In this document: in pieces, positions 1 through 11,056 of the stretch
How the letters are laid out: each line of letters opens with the position of its first letter
Position numbering within the stretch: position 1 is the stretch's first letter
Source of the DNA: Ehretia macrophylla
Taxonomy: Eukaryota > Streptophyta > Magnoliopsida > Boraginales > Ehretiaceae
Length of the DNA: 64,000 bases
NCBI GenBank assembly: GCA_037974665.1
Contig: CM075764.1
Span: 76,028,325-76,092,324 of the forward strand
Direction of reading: 5' to 3'
Translations under genes and position numbers: made by a program
The notes under the pieces: model-generated
Seen by the model: only the letters and a program-made list of their open reading frames with translations
The model's database searches: none
Told to the model about the DNA's origin: nothing

Positions 1-88
1 TGTAAATTGATGATCTTACAGGTATTAGCAACTCGACACGTCGCGTCCCAGCCTTAACCTTCGTGTGTCTTGGGTTCGGGGCATGACA
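1..88 (+). repeat. 3' end of the 5' LTR of E
   Basis: The segment ends GGGGCATGACA and matches 32248-32335 at 80 of 88 positions. It is followed directly by a leader with a tRNA primer site, which marks it as the 5' LTR. The other ~2.2 kb lie upstream of the window. Confidence 0.9.
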
Positions 89-97
89 CCCTTTAGG

Positions 98-109
98 TGG
101 TATCAAAAC
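98..109 (+). other. Primer-binding site of E (initiator tRNA-Met type)
   Basis: TGGTATCAAAAC lies 9 bases after the LTR end. It matches the usual plant initiator-Met site TGGTATCAGAGC at 10 of 12 bases. The remaining leader up to the gag ATG at 402 shows no other feature. Confidence 0.75.
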
Positions 110-401
110 TAGCTTTTGTTAGTATAGAGCTAGCTTGGCGTAGTTCGGGTTTTGAATAATGGTCTGTGGGTAGGTGTCATAACATGAATAGGTCTTAAGA
201 GATTGTGTGTAACTATGGGACTTATGTGCTTATGTGTGACCCTATGTGCCTAACGTGGTATAGTTGTTCCTGGCTTATGTGAAACTTATGTGTTAGATAT
301 AACCATATTACATGTCTGTTAGGGGTATTAGAGGTGTACATGTTCTTGTCTCATATAATGCATACATGTCATATAGCCATGAGTGGTGTCTATACCTATA
401 G

Positions 402-585
402 ATGGTAGGACCTAGTACACGCTGGAATACAGGAGCACAAGAAGCTGAGAATGCCAACCAGCCAACCCCGGGATGACAATGTTTAACATCATGGCAACTG
501 TCGTCGATCGTTTGAGCCGTGTCTTGAAGCAACAAGTGATGGGAGGTGTAGGCAATAATAATAACAATGGTGCGGGTAGTAACAC
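402..585 (+). pseudogene. gag: E gag, 5' fragment
   Basis: The reading frame opens at ATG 402. After about 24 codons it needs a one-base shift near 472 to continue into the frame starting MTMFNIMATVVDRLSRV and then an Asn-rich run. The same order (a TMFNMMANAI-like stretch, then poly-Asn) begins gag of element A at 7281 on the other strand, so the start is supported by homology within the window. The frame is cut at 585 by the AACAC target site of element A. Gag continues at 25659. Confidence 0.8.
581..585. repeat. Target-site duplication of A, left copy (AACAC)
   Basis: AACAC immediately precedes TGTTACGCC at 586 and recurs at 25654-25658 right after GGGCCTTACA. Gag coding of E resumes after the second copy. 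Confidence 0.93.
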
Positions 586-2828
586 TGTTACGCCCCGACC
601 CAGACACCTGCGAAGGGTAAGGCCGGTACGTGACTTTCGTAACTCGAAAATCTGTAAAATTGATATCTTAATAACCTGAACATTCATATGTACTCCATAA
701 CGGGTCAAGAGTCTTTCAATTACATCAACCTTAGAAAAGGATTCCATAAATAGTCATATATATACAAGACCTCGAGTCACATATTCCATCATAACTTCTA
801 GCCAACAATCAGGTGTCTAGATCCCAAAAGAATAGGAATACTAAACTTAAATACATATAGTTGTCCAAACGAATATTACATATATCGAGTCGTCTAAGTA
901 GTGTTTGACTTCAATTAATCAAACATGCTGATCATAACAAGCAAAAATCATTCTCATCGAACCATGGTTCTCCATCATCAACGTGAAGGGTTTGTTCGTG
1001 CACTATCTTACCTGTAATTGATCAAAAGATGGGTGAGATAATCCTACGTATAGCTTAGTGAGGATTAATTAGGAAGGTTTTCACAAATATTTTATCTTTT
1101 CGTAAATAGTTCGAGAAATCATGCCATGAACATAAGAATATTCAAACGAGAATGCAAGATATACAATCAAGCTTTAATATCATTTTAATAACCTAACTAT
1201 TCCAAGATATCATTGGGTCCCGACCCGTAAGAGGATCAATGGGTCTTGAAAGAGAATGAGTGAACACTTTGGTAGGTGAGATATACCAACAAGCCCTACC
1301 TCTGACTGGAGGTCTCATTACTACCTCGGTAGACGAGATATATCAGTGAACCCGTTGCTGCTCGGAGGTATCGTTACTACCGCATTCATTAATGGTTGCA
1401 ACCGACACGCTTAAACAATTCAAATGCATTCGCAATTATCAATGATATAGCAAGAAAGCATGTAGACCTCTTGCGGTAATAAATGATTAATCAATGGCAT
1501 TCCAAGCAAACATTTATTCATCATGCATTTATCACATGTCCTTAGTATGCTAAGCAACATATAGTAGTTAGCAACTACATAGTACCCAAACTATGGTATA
1601 AATCCTCAATTAAATTCCATTATAATAAACTAGGGTTCGATATGGTTCTAACACTTCCGACCGTGCCTCAATCCGACATTAATAGCTCCCGGAATCACTA
1701 AAACAAGTTATCTGCATTATGGTCATACCAGTAGACCATAGCGCAACCGGTCGACTAGTGAAAATAAGGTCTTCCGCCCAAAGCCTCATCAGTGGATGAC
1801 CCCCTCCCCCTACTCCCCCATTGGTCAAATTGTGGATCAGGGGTTCCCAGGTCATGCTGTATATGGGAAAATACAACCTCTACTAACAATCAAGCATGCT
1901 CAAGGGGATTAATTATGCGTCATATAGGGGTTCAAACACCAACCAACACATCCCATAACAACAATTAATATCCAACCCACCTAGAATCCAATATAGCTTA
2001 TAACGCCAAGATTTACACTCCAAATGCAAAAATGCTAACTCCATGCTCCCAATTCTTGCATACAAGCTATACATGTAATCCATACACATACAAGAGCAAC
2101 ACAACTCATCTTTCAACTTTTCAAGACATCTTACATAGGTTAGGCAAAACCTAGATCTACAACACACCAAATACTAAATATTCACATTTAAGCTTTTTTA
2201 TGCAACTTTAACAAGACTAGCAACACATAATCATCAAATAAATTGAATGAACTCTTTAAAAATTGGTTTTGAAGAATCTTTCACCTTTGCTTTGAGTTCT
2301 AGATGCAAAATGAGCAAGAAAAACCTTTGAAGAAAGCTTGAAATACAAAGGAAAAGCTTGGAAATGGCTGGAACTTCTTCTTTTCCTCATTCCTTCTTCT
2401 CTCTTCTCTTCTTTCTCTCTTCTCTTTGGTTGAAAAATTGAGTGTGTGTGTGTAGTTTGTGTATGTCGAGTGGTATGTGTGTAATGGTGTGTGTTTATGT
2501 GTTTTGATTGAACAAGAATAATGTTAGGATATTTTGTTATTTTGCTTTAGGACAAGAGTGCCCCTCAACTAACTTGTGTATTACTAGTTTGTCATCCTAG
2601 CATTAATTCTAATTGTTTTAGTTATGGTTTAGTTACTTTAACTAGCTATTTAACTTGATAGGTTTTAAATACTAATTTTGCTATATTAATTACCCCAAAT
2701 GCACGTTAATCGATAAAATACACATAAATTGATTTAAAAGCTTATAAAATAAGATAAATGCATATAAAATGATTTAATTATGTATGAGATGATCTATATG
2801 TATATGTGGTCTCGTGTTGGGCCTTACA
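586..2828 (-). repeat. 3' LTR of A (2243 bp)
   Basis: It runs from TGTTACGCCCC to GGGCCTTACA, so on the minus strand it reads TGTAAGGCCC to GGGGCGTAACA. Its first 1.3 kb aligns with 7551-8945 and the last part with 25087-25653. The first 140 bases differ from the 5' LTR at roughly 15% of positions by eye. It contains a pyrimidine-rich stretch followed by a GT-rich run near 2390-2500 that is missing from the 5' LTR. Confidence 0.93.
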
Positions 2829-2840
2829 ACCTCCCCTCCT
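2829..2840 (-). other. Polypurine tract of A
   Basis: On the minus strand, AGGAGGGGAGGTT-like purines end one base before the LTR start TGTAAGG. E has the equivalent tract AAGGGAGGAGGA at 30011-30022. Confidence 0.85.
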
Positions 2841-2870
2841 TAAAAGAATTGCGCCCTCGCAATTCCTTAA

Positions 2871-3515
2871 TTACCTTGCAAACAAGAACGGGTACTGATG
2901 TTCCATTTGGTCACGGCTTTCCCAAGTTACATCCTTAATTCCATGGTGATCCCAAAGTACCTTCATCATCAGAATACTCTTCTTGCGCATCTGCAGGTCT
3001 TGCTCATCTAGAATTCGCACTGGCCATTCCTCATAGGACAAGTTCTCCCGAAGTTCTAGAGATTCCGGTTCTAGAATTTGAGAGGGGTCGGGATTGTACT
3101 TCCTCAACATCGAGACATGAAATACATTATGAATGTTGGAGAGATTTAGTGGTAGATCCAATCGGTATGCTAGCTTGCCAACTCTTTCCACAATTGCAAA
3201 CAGGCCCACGTACCTTGGGCTTAACTTCTCTCATTTTCTATGCTTGATCAATCCTCTTCGGGACGACAACTTCAAGAACACTCGATCACTAACTGCAAGC
3301 TCTAAGTCTTGCCTCCACTTGTCAACATAGCTCTTTTGTCAACTTTGGGTCGTGAGCATTCTTTTCCGAATCAATTGAACATTCTCAATCTTCTCTATCA
3401 ATTACGACATCAAAGTAGGATCAATTGTCTTCATCTCACCGACTTCGTCCCAATACAATGGCGACCTACACTTTCGTCCATACAAGGCCTCATAGGGTGC
3501 CATGCCAATTGTTGC
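2871..3515 (-). pseudogene. pol: A pol: integrase C-terminus and chromodomain-like end
   Basis: The clean part is the 112-codon stretch 3209-2871. It starts in the SH3-like part of integrase (YRLDLPLNLSNIHNVFHVSM) and ends with VLWDHHGIKDVTWESRDQM, the pattern of a Tekay-type chromodomain remnant, which in intact elements directs integration into heterochromatin. Between 3515 and 3210 the frame is broken. The parallel region of E is 29299-29982. The stop at 2871 lies about 30 bases before the polypurine tract, as expected for the end of pol. Confidence 0.82.
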
Positions 3516-4465
3516 CTAATAACTGTTATTATAAGCAAACTCCGCCAAAGGTAAATTTTTTTCCCACGAACCTCCAAAATCCAATATACATGCCCTCAAC
3601 ATGTCCTCCAAAATTTGGATGGTCCTTTCCGATTGCCTATCAGTCTGGGGGTGATATGTTGTACTGAGCTTCAACCCTGTCCCCAAGGCTTCTTGCAATT
3701 TTGCCAGAATTGAGATGTAAATCTTGGATCTCTGTCAGACACAATGCTAGCTAGCATTCCATGTAACTTCACAATGTTAGCCACATACAATTTGGCTAAT
3801 TTCTTCACACTATCTGTCTTGTTCATTACAATGAAGTGAGCAGTCTTCGTCAATCTATCCACAATGACCCAAACTGTATCATTTTCCCAAGGAGACTTCG
3901 GCAACTCCATAACGAAACCCATGGTTACATGTTCCCATTTCCATTGAGGAATCTCCAAAAGCTATAGAAGCCCTGTAGGTCTTTGATGTTTTGCCTTCAC
4001 CCATTGACATGTTAAGTATCGAGACACAAACTCCGCAATCTTCCGTTTCGTGTTGTTCCACCAATAGTATTGCCTTAGGTCTCGATACATCTTTGTACCT
4101 CCTGGGTGAATGATGTACCTAGAATGATGAGCTTCTTCATGCACTTTCTTTTTCAACTCTGGATTATTTGGCACACAAATCCGATTCCTGAACTTCCACA
4201 ACCCATCCTCATACAACTTAAAATCTGGATTACCGTCCTTTATCTTTTGAAGTTGAGGATCTTGTTGTTGATACTCCTGGATCTGAGACAATAAGGTAGG
4301 TTCCTTGACCTCTAACCTTGCCAAACTTGCCTTACGGCTTAATGCATCCGCTACAACATTTGCCTTTCCGGGCACATAATTTTTGGTACAATTGTAGTCA
4401 TCCAAAAGTTCCATCCACCTCATCTGCCACATATTCAACTCATTTTGAGAAAAGAGATATCTCAA
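3516..4465 (-). pseudogene. pol: A pol: RNase H end and integrase zinc finger and core
   Basis: 4465-3962 carries the end of RNase H, then the integrase HHCC finger. The two His positions are visible, but the first Cys of the CxxC pair reads Tyr (SRYLTCQ, against SSCLMCQ in E). 3958-3671 holds the core. The first catalytic Asp of the TMDFV motif reads Gly (VTMGFV), while the second (VSDRDPRF) is present. 3698-3516 holds the third acidic position (QTDRQSERT). A stop separates 3962 from 3958, and the two core pieces overlap in different frames at 3671-3698. The enzyme would be inactive. Confidence 0.88.
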
Positions 4466-4858
4466 ACTCTTATGATCGGTGAATATCTCAAACTTACTTC
4501 CCTATAAGTAATGTCTCCACTTCTTCAAGGCAAACACAATAGCTACAAGCTCTAAGTCATGCGTAGGATAATTCACCTCGTAAGGCTTCAACTTCCGTGA
4601 TGCATAAGCTATGACTTTATTGTTTTGCATCAACACACATCTCAATCCTTCCTTCGATGCATCACTATAGATAACAAACCCTTGACTTCCCTTGGACAAT
4701 GCCAACACAGGGGCAGTCGTCAATCTCTTCTTCAACTCCCGGAAGTTGTTTTCACATTTATCATTCCACTCAAATTTAATCTTCTTCTGCGTGAACTTCG
4801 TAAGTGGCCCCACAAGCTTTGAAAAATCCTTCACAAATCTTTGGTAGTATCCTGCCAA
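4466..4858 (-). pseudogene. pol: A pol: end of RT connection and RNase H
   Basis: It begins in the RT thumb/connection ([18 protein letters not shown]) and runs into RNase H with acidic residues in [18 protein letters not shown] and, after a stop at 4499-4501, FTDHKSL. Such domains remove the RNA strand after first-strand synthesis. E's equivalent is 27934-28470. Confidence 0.87.
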
Positions 4859-5089
4859 ACCGAAAAAACTGCGTACCTCAGTGATATTCTCTGAATTTTG
4901 CTACAACTGCACAACATCAATCTTAGAAGGATCTACCGCAACCTCTTCTTGAGTATCACATGACCTAAGAATGCCACTTGTTTGAGCCAAAACTCATACT
5001 TACTAAACTTGGCGTACAATTGATGTTCTCTCAGCTTCTACAATAGCAAATGCAAATGCCTTTCATGTTCTCCTCGGTCTTCGAATACA

Positions 5090-5785
5090 CCAGGATGCCA
5101 TCTATGAAAATCATTACAAATTGGTCCAAATACGGTTGAAACACCCTGTGCATCAAGTCTATAAAGTGGCAAGAGCATTAGTTAGTCCAAATGACATAAC
5201 AACAAACTTATAATATTCGTACCTGATTCTAAAAGCTGACTTAGGCACATCCTCCTGCTTGATGTGGAGTTGATAATAGCCATGCCTTAAGTCAAATTTT
5301 GAATAGACCTTGGCTCCTTGAAGTTGATCAAACAACTCATCAATCAATGGCAACGGGTATTTATTCTTGACAGACACCTGGTTCAACCCCTTGTAGTCAA
5401 TGCCAAGTCTCAATGTTCTGTCCTTCTTCACAAATAGGACGGGTGAACCCCATGGAGATGAACTAGGTTGAATAAATCATTTCTCTAGCAAGGCTTGTAG
5501 CTAGACTTTCAACTCTTGTAACTCGGCCAGAGCCATACGGTACAGAAGTTTAGAGATTGGCTGTGTACCCGGTAGTGTATCAATCATGAACTCAATTTTC
5601 CTCGCTGGTAGTAATCCCGGCAACTCCTTAAGCACTGGCACTTTCGCTAACTTGTTTTGATCCGTTGGCTTGTTGATCAGATAAGCCAAATATCCTTTGC
5701 AACTTCTCCTCATAAACTTCACAGCTTTGATTGAGGATATCACCATCTTCTCTGACAAATCACGCTTACCTTTGACCTTAAGCAC
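5090..5785 (-). pseudogene. pol: A pol: reverse transcriptase fingers and palm
   Basis: 5785-5501 is the linker before RT ([20 protein letters not shown]). 5431-5159 carries [13 protein letters not shown] and motif A ([12 protein letters not shown]). The active-site motif C lies at about 5092-5109 and reads FIDGILVYS where E has FIDDILAYL, so the second catalytic Asp is Gly. Stops and frame changes at 5500-5432 and 5158-5110 break the domain. Confidence 0.87.
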
Positions 5786-6240
5786 AGGTTGTCTCAGTAC
5801 CTGGAACTCTATAACCTTCGTCCGGCAATCTAATCATGCATGATGTCGGGACAACTAGTCCATCCCCAAGACAACTTCATAATCCCGAAAGATTAGTACT
5901 ATAAGATCAGCCAAAAACTCTATATCCTCAATCCGTATCTTACACATTTTACATGCCAATCTAGTAGCACATTTATATCCCATTGGGGTACTAACCTCTA
6001 CATGGTATGATAAGTTTTTCCACCGGCAACTTAGTACGATATGCAAATTTGGGAGTTATGAATGAATGGGTAGCTCTAGTATCAATAAGCACCTTAACAC
6101 ATTGATTTTGAATCGAGAAAGTACCTTCAACAATAGCTGCATCATCTAGAATTTCTTCTTGAACCATTGCATAGGCTCTAGCTTGAACTCTCTGGCCTGG
6201 AGCAATCCTCGCATGTTGATTCTGTACACCCTTGTTCTGC
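5786..6240 (-). pseudogene. pol: A pol: aspartic protease
   Basis: Around 6075-6110 on the minus strand the protease active site reads LIDTRATHSFI, compared with LIDSGATNSFI in E. The catalytic Asp is kept, but Ser-Gly is changed to Thr-Arg. 6046-5855 is the C-terminal half, ending in YEVVLGMD. Several stops lie between the pieces. Confidence 0.78.
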
Positions 6241-7281
6241 CACTTCGGGCAATCCTTTGTTTGATGTTTGTCACTTTCGTACCCTAATCACGTGCCAAGT
6301 TTCTTCCAACAATGGGTTTCCACATACCCCATCTTCTCGCAATACTTGCATATAAGATTCTGAGTAGTAGTAGCAGTACCTGCTGTACTACTAGTCGATT
6401 GAACGGTTAGGACATTAGACTAGGGTCTGTTAGCAGTTGGCCTTACTTGAGTTTGTCCTTGACCTTGAGTCTGATAAAGCCTCTATAGTGCTTGGCCTAA
6501 GAATGGCCTTTTGTTAGGTTGACTCAGCCCATCTCGTTGCTTAAACTTCCTCTTCTCAACCTGCGCCGCCGATCAACCATGTCCTCATAGGTAGTAAAAC
6601 GGTGGGATACAATAAAATCCTGAAATTCAGGCGTTAGCCCTCGAATAAAGTGTTTGATCCTTCTATTCTCTGTTTGGACCAACTCCGGCAAGTACTTAGA
6701 GAGTTTGTTGAATCGGGCCTCGTATTGTACCACAGACAAGCTTCTTTGCATCACGGACAGAAACTCTCATTCTTTTCTCTCCTGAGCCACCTCCGACACA
6801 TAGTTCCCTTTAAAGGACTCTACAAAGTTAGCCCATGTAGTTGGGGTGCCATTATGTTCCCATCGGGTCTTCTCATTTCTCCACCATTCATTCGCATCCT
6901 CCTCAAGCAAGAAAATTGCAAATGCCACCTTCTTCTTGTTGTTGTAATCCATGGCAACAAAGATCTTTTCCACCTTGGCAAGCCAAGCAAAGCCTTCTCA
7001 CTGTCAGGCTCCCCTAAGAATTTAGAAGGTCCATACCCTTGGAAGCCTCTCAAGGTATCAAATCCATTACCTCGGTGGTTGTTATTGTTATTGCCACCAC
7101 TACCGTTGTTGTTATTATTATTATTATTACCCGCAACATTGTTTGCTTGTTGCTCCATTACTCTACTCATGCAATCTATCGCATTTGCCATCATATTAAA
7201 CATAGTTGCTCCAGGATTGCCTTGATTCGCATTCTTAGTTCCTTGAGATCCAAGGTTGTTGCGGGTGTTACATCCTGCCAT
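6241..7281 (-). pseudogene. gag: A gag
   Basis: ATG at 7281 starts a frame with an Asn-rich run (7100-7140, from TTG/TTA repeats) and ends in a GFQGYGPSKFLGEP stretch. The retrotransposon gag core continues in another frame at 6973-6767 (KIFVAMDYNNKKKVAFAIFLL, with NEWW) and 6754-6524 (SVVQYEARFNKLSKYLPE, FIRGLTPEFQDF). The zinc-knuckle region lies around 6360-6250 and is interrupted by a stop. Gag would form the particle. Frameshifts near 7000 and 6760 disable it. Confidence 0.88.
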
Positions 7282-7529
7282 CTATAGATATAGAACAAAT
7301 ACCACTCATGGTTATAGGTTATGTATGCATGATATGAGATGTAAATATATGTACTAACAATGCTCCTAACACCTAGGTTACACATAGACAAAAGGCAAAT
7401 ACATCACGTTAAGCACATAAGTTCACATAAGTACATAAGTTCCTAAAGGTACTTCGATATACTCTCACCTCAAGTTTTCTACCCACTAACCAGGGGTTCC
7501 AAATCCAGCTTACGCCTAGTTATCTAGCT

Positions 7530-7545
7530 AAGCTATGATACCAAC
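7530..7545 (-). other. Primer-binding site of A
   Basis: On the minus strand TTGGTATCATAGCTT follows the end of the 5' LTR by about 6 bases. It matches initiator tRNA-Met type sites. Bases 7282-7529 are leader with no other feature seen. Confidence 0.75.
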
Positions 7546-7550
7546 TTAGG

Positions 7551-8945
7551 TGTCACACCCCGACTCAGGCTCCTACGGAGGCTAAGGCCGCTACGTGACT
7601 TTCGTAACTCAAAAACTTGTAAAATTGATAACTAAATAACTAAACATTCATATATACTCTATATCGACTCAAGAGTCTTTCATTTACATCGACCTTAGAA
7701 AAGGAATCCATAATTAGTTAAATATATACAAGACCTTGAGTCACCTGTTCCATCATAAGATCTAGCCAATAGTCAGGTGTCTAGGTCCCAAAAAAATAGG
7801 GATACTAAAATTAAATACTTGTCCAAAAGAATATTACATATATTGAGTTGTCTAAGTAGTGTTTGACTTCAATTAATCAAACATGCTGGTCACAACAAGC
7901 AGAAATTATTCTCATCGAACCATGGTTCTCCATCATTAACTTGAAGGGTCGGTTCGGCCACTACCTCACCTATAATTGATCAAAAGAGGAGTGAGCTAAT
8001 CCTGCATATAGCTTAGTGAGGATTGATTAAGAATGGTATTCATAAAGGTTTTCATCCTTTCGTAAATAGTTTGAGAAATTATGCCATGCATATAAGAATA
8101 TTCGAACGAGAATGCAAGATATACAATCAAGCTTTAATATCATTTTAATAACCTAACTCTTCTAAGATATCATTCGGTCCTGACCCGTAAGAGGATCAAT
8201 GGCTCTTGAAAGAGAAGGAGTAAACACTTTAGTAGGCGAGATATGCCGGCAAGATCTACCTCTAACTGGAGGTCTCGCTACTACCTCGGTAAGCGAGATA
8301 TATCGACGAGCTCGTTGCTGCCCGGAGGTCTCGTTATTGCCGCATTCGTTAATGGTTGCAACTAACACGCTTAAATAATTCAAATGCATTCGTAATTATC
8401 AATGATATAGCAAGAAAGCGTGTAGACCTTTTGCGATAATAAATGATTAATCAATGGCATTCCAAGCAAACATTTATTCAACATGCATTTATCACATGTC
8501 CTTAGTCTCCTAAGCAACATATAGTAGTTAGCAACTACATAGCACCCAAAATATGGTACAAATCCTAAATTAAATTCCATTATGTTAGACTAGGGTTCGA
8601 TACAGTTCTAACACTTCCAACCGTGCCTCAATTTGACATCGGTAGCTCTCGAATCACTAAAACAAGTTCTTTGCATTTTGGTCAGACCGGTAGACCCTAG
8701 CGCAACCAGTCGACCAGTGAAAATAGGGTATTATGCTCGAAGCCTCATCAGTGGACGACCCCTTCCTCTACCCCTCCCCTCTCTCCCCTCCCCCTCCCCT
8801 TCCCCCCCACCAGTAAACTGGTGGATCAGGGGTCCCCCGGTCGTGCTGTATACGGGAAAATACAACCTTTACTAACAATCAAGCATGCAACAACACAATC
8901 ATCTACTAACAATCAAGCATGCTCAAGGGGATTTATTACGCATCA
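7551..8945 (-). repeat. 5' LTR of A, inner part
   Basis: It starts TGTCACACCCC and aligns with 586-1910. It stops at 8945, where the CATCA target site of element B is found. The LTR resumes at 25087. It holds a C-rich pyrimidine tract at 8762-8812. Confidence 0.92.
8941..8945. repeat. Target-site duplication of B, left copy (CATCA)
   Basis: CATCA at 8941-8945 recurs at 25082-25086, flanking TGATG...CATCA termini. A's LTR sequence continues across the two copies, as seen by comparison with the uninterrupted 3' LTR near 1911. Confidence 0.93.
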
Positions 8946-9274
8946 TGATGTAACTGTATTTACAGCACTCAAACCTCAGTATTTGCACTATATTTGCATC
9001 TTAACTTAGGAATTATTGCAATACTTTGATACTTTTGATGCAATGTAGGAGAATATCAGAAAGTGAATGTTCAAACCCAAAACGATCCAAAATACAAGTC
9101 ATGAAGTGAAGAGTGGGGAAAGCACGCGGAACGGCGGAAGAATAAAGTCCTTAGAGTCGGAATTTGTCCGAATCTAGCACGTAATCAGACTCGGAACGCT
9201 GAAAATAACCTCAAAAATGCCTAGGTCAACGCTCGGTCAAAAGTCAACTTTCGGAGCCAAAAAGTCAACAAAAA

Positions 9275-9505
9275 GGCACTCAAGTGTGCCTACTGGGCTC
9301 TCGAGCACCTACAAGGAAAATTCCACAACATTCTAGAAGAAAACATATGGCAAAAATCTAGCAAAGCAGCAGAATGGCGCTCGAGTGCCCCTTTCTGGCG
9401 CTTGAGCGCGCCTAAGGAAGCTTCTGAAATTGCCACGCGTTGAAGATACAACGGACCGCACAGAAGGGCACTTGAGCGGGCCTACTGAGCACTCGAGCGC
9501 CCCTC
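9275..9505. repeat. Six GGCGCTCGAGCGCC-like palindromes in the B LTR
   Basis: Variants of GGCGCTCGAGCGCC occur at about 9275, 9296, 9376, 9397, 9466 and 9490, all centred on CTCGAG or CTTGAG. The 3' LTR has matching copies at about 23628-23825. They end just upstream of the TATA box, so they are candidate promoter-proximal protein sites (inference). Confidence 0.75.
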
Positions 9506-9517
9506 TAAAATTTTGTC

Positions 9518-9525
9518 TATAAATA
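9518..9525 (+). promoter_or_regulatory. TATA box of the B 5' LTR
   Basis: TATAAATA followed by GCCCCCC lies in the middle of the LTR. It is conserved in the 3' LTR at 23840-23847, consistent with the RNA polymerase II promoter of the element. Confidence 0.75.
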
Positions 9526-10768
9526 GCCCCCCTCTCTCTGAATTATTTAATTAATTTTGGATTTTGGTTATTTTTTAATCAATTTCTGAGTTAATTCTAG
9601 TTAGTTTTTAGTCGTAGTTGTAGTTAATTAATTAGTAGTATACAGGGAAAATCCCACCTAGGTAGTTTTTATTCGTGAAAATTTTGCCCGAATAGCTACT
9701 ATTAAAGGGAAGTCCGACCTAAGTAGTTATTATCTGGGGGAGGTTCTGCCCGAATAGCTTTCAATAGGAAAGCTCTTATTCGGGAAAAACTCATCCCTAG
9801 TAGTTTTTATTCAGGGAAAATTAGCTCCGCCCGAATAGCTACTTTGCGTCGGACCTCTGCTCAAATTTTTGGGATCAGAAATACGCGTTCGTCAATACGG
9901 GGGAGTCTTTCTTGACTCTCTTTTATTTATAGAATTCGTATTCAATTATGTTTGAGTAGATTAATATCTAGGGGAGAATATTGTAAATGTTAGTCTTTTA
10001 ATATACGGTCTTGGATTCAGATTATACGCTTTAAATGCAATACATGGCTTGTTTTAATTTAGTATTGTCTTTCATATGCAAAGCTTTTCAGTAGATATAT
10101 GATTGTTTTACTATTAACATATTGTCTTTCATAACGTAATGCTTTTAAGTAGATGTTATGATTGCTTTACTTTCATGCCATGTATCCATGCTTAGTGAAT
10201 CGAAAATAGCTTAATAACCTTAGATTCCATGAACTTAAGGTAATGTTTTTAAAGTAGACCTTAGTTTCTAGACCAAGTAAGGAGAAATTGATTGTTTAGT
10301 CGAAACAGACCTTTTACACCAGGTTATAAGGACAGTTCCATACTATGGCTCCAATGCTCATAGATGGCACAGCACCTACATCTGAGTTAGTAGTCGGGAT
10401 TTTAATAAGCTTAGTAAATTGACTAGGTTAAATGCTTATAGCTTAACCCTTGTATTAAATCAGATAACTTTGAATACCGAGCCTAGCTTAATTGCCTCAT
10501 TTACATATTCAACCCCTAGATCACTACCCCTCGTATTCATATTTAGTTAGTTTAATTTAGTTGTAATATAATCAAACACCCTGTACAAACTGTCACTTAC
10601 TGCTTTAAACACTTTCACACACTACTTCACCAACTTGCTAACGCACTTCCCTGTGGTACGATTCCACACTCATAGCACACTGCAGTGCAAAGATCCGTGC
10701 ACTTGCGGGTATTTTAACTTGGTTTATTGCGCACATTTTTAACGCACAACCCAAACGTATCAAGCTTT

Positions 10769-10787
10769 TGGCACCGTTGCCAGGGAA
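10769..10787 (+). other. Primer-binding site of B (tRNA-Asp type)
   Basis: TGGCACCGTTGCCAGGGAA follows the LTR by six bases. It matches the TGGCGCCGTTGCCGGGGAA site typical of Athila at 17 of 19 positions. Confidence 0.88.
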
Positions 10788-11056
10788 GCACGGTCTAGTT
10801 TAGTTTTTGAATTAAAGTGTGAACTTGTTTTAAGTGTTGTAATTATTGTCTATATTTGTTAAATTGTACTTGTAAAGTATTTTGCATATATTTTATAAAT
10901 TTGTATATTGTCTATATAATACTTGCACATAAACTGTTCATATTATGCTTTGTTAGAATAGCTTGTACTTATACTTAGCTTAATTTCTGCCTTTAATTAA
11001 AGTACTTAGTTTATTTTCTGTCTCTACTTATTGCACGTAGCTTTAGTTTATTTTGC

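Larger units (their letters stand above)
8946..10762 (+). repeat. 5' LTR of B (1817 bp)
   Basis: It is homologous to 23298-25081 along its length. In order it holds a cluster of CTCGAG-centred palindromes (9275-9505), a TATA box (9518), then repeats of TTATTCGGG and CCCGAATAGCT, and finally the segment ATCCGTGCACTTGCGG shared with Athila-type fragment I at about 59660. Confidence 0.93.

Noticed and set aside
308..747. Two minus-strand ORFs (99 and 111 codons)
   Set aside because: They overlap the E gag fragment and A's LTR in antisense, cross the insertion junction and have no recognisable content.
6650..7225. Plus-strand ORF of 191 codons
   Set aside because: It is the antisense shadow of A gag. 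Its Leu-rich run comes from the antisense of the Asn repeat.
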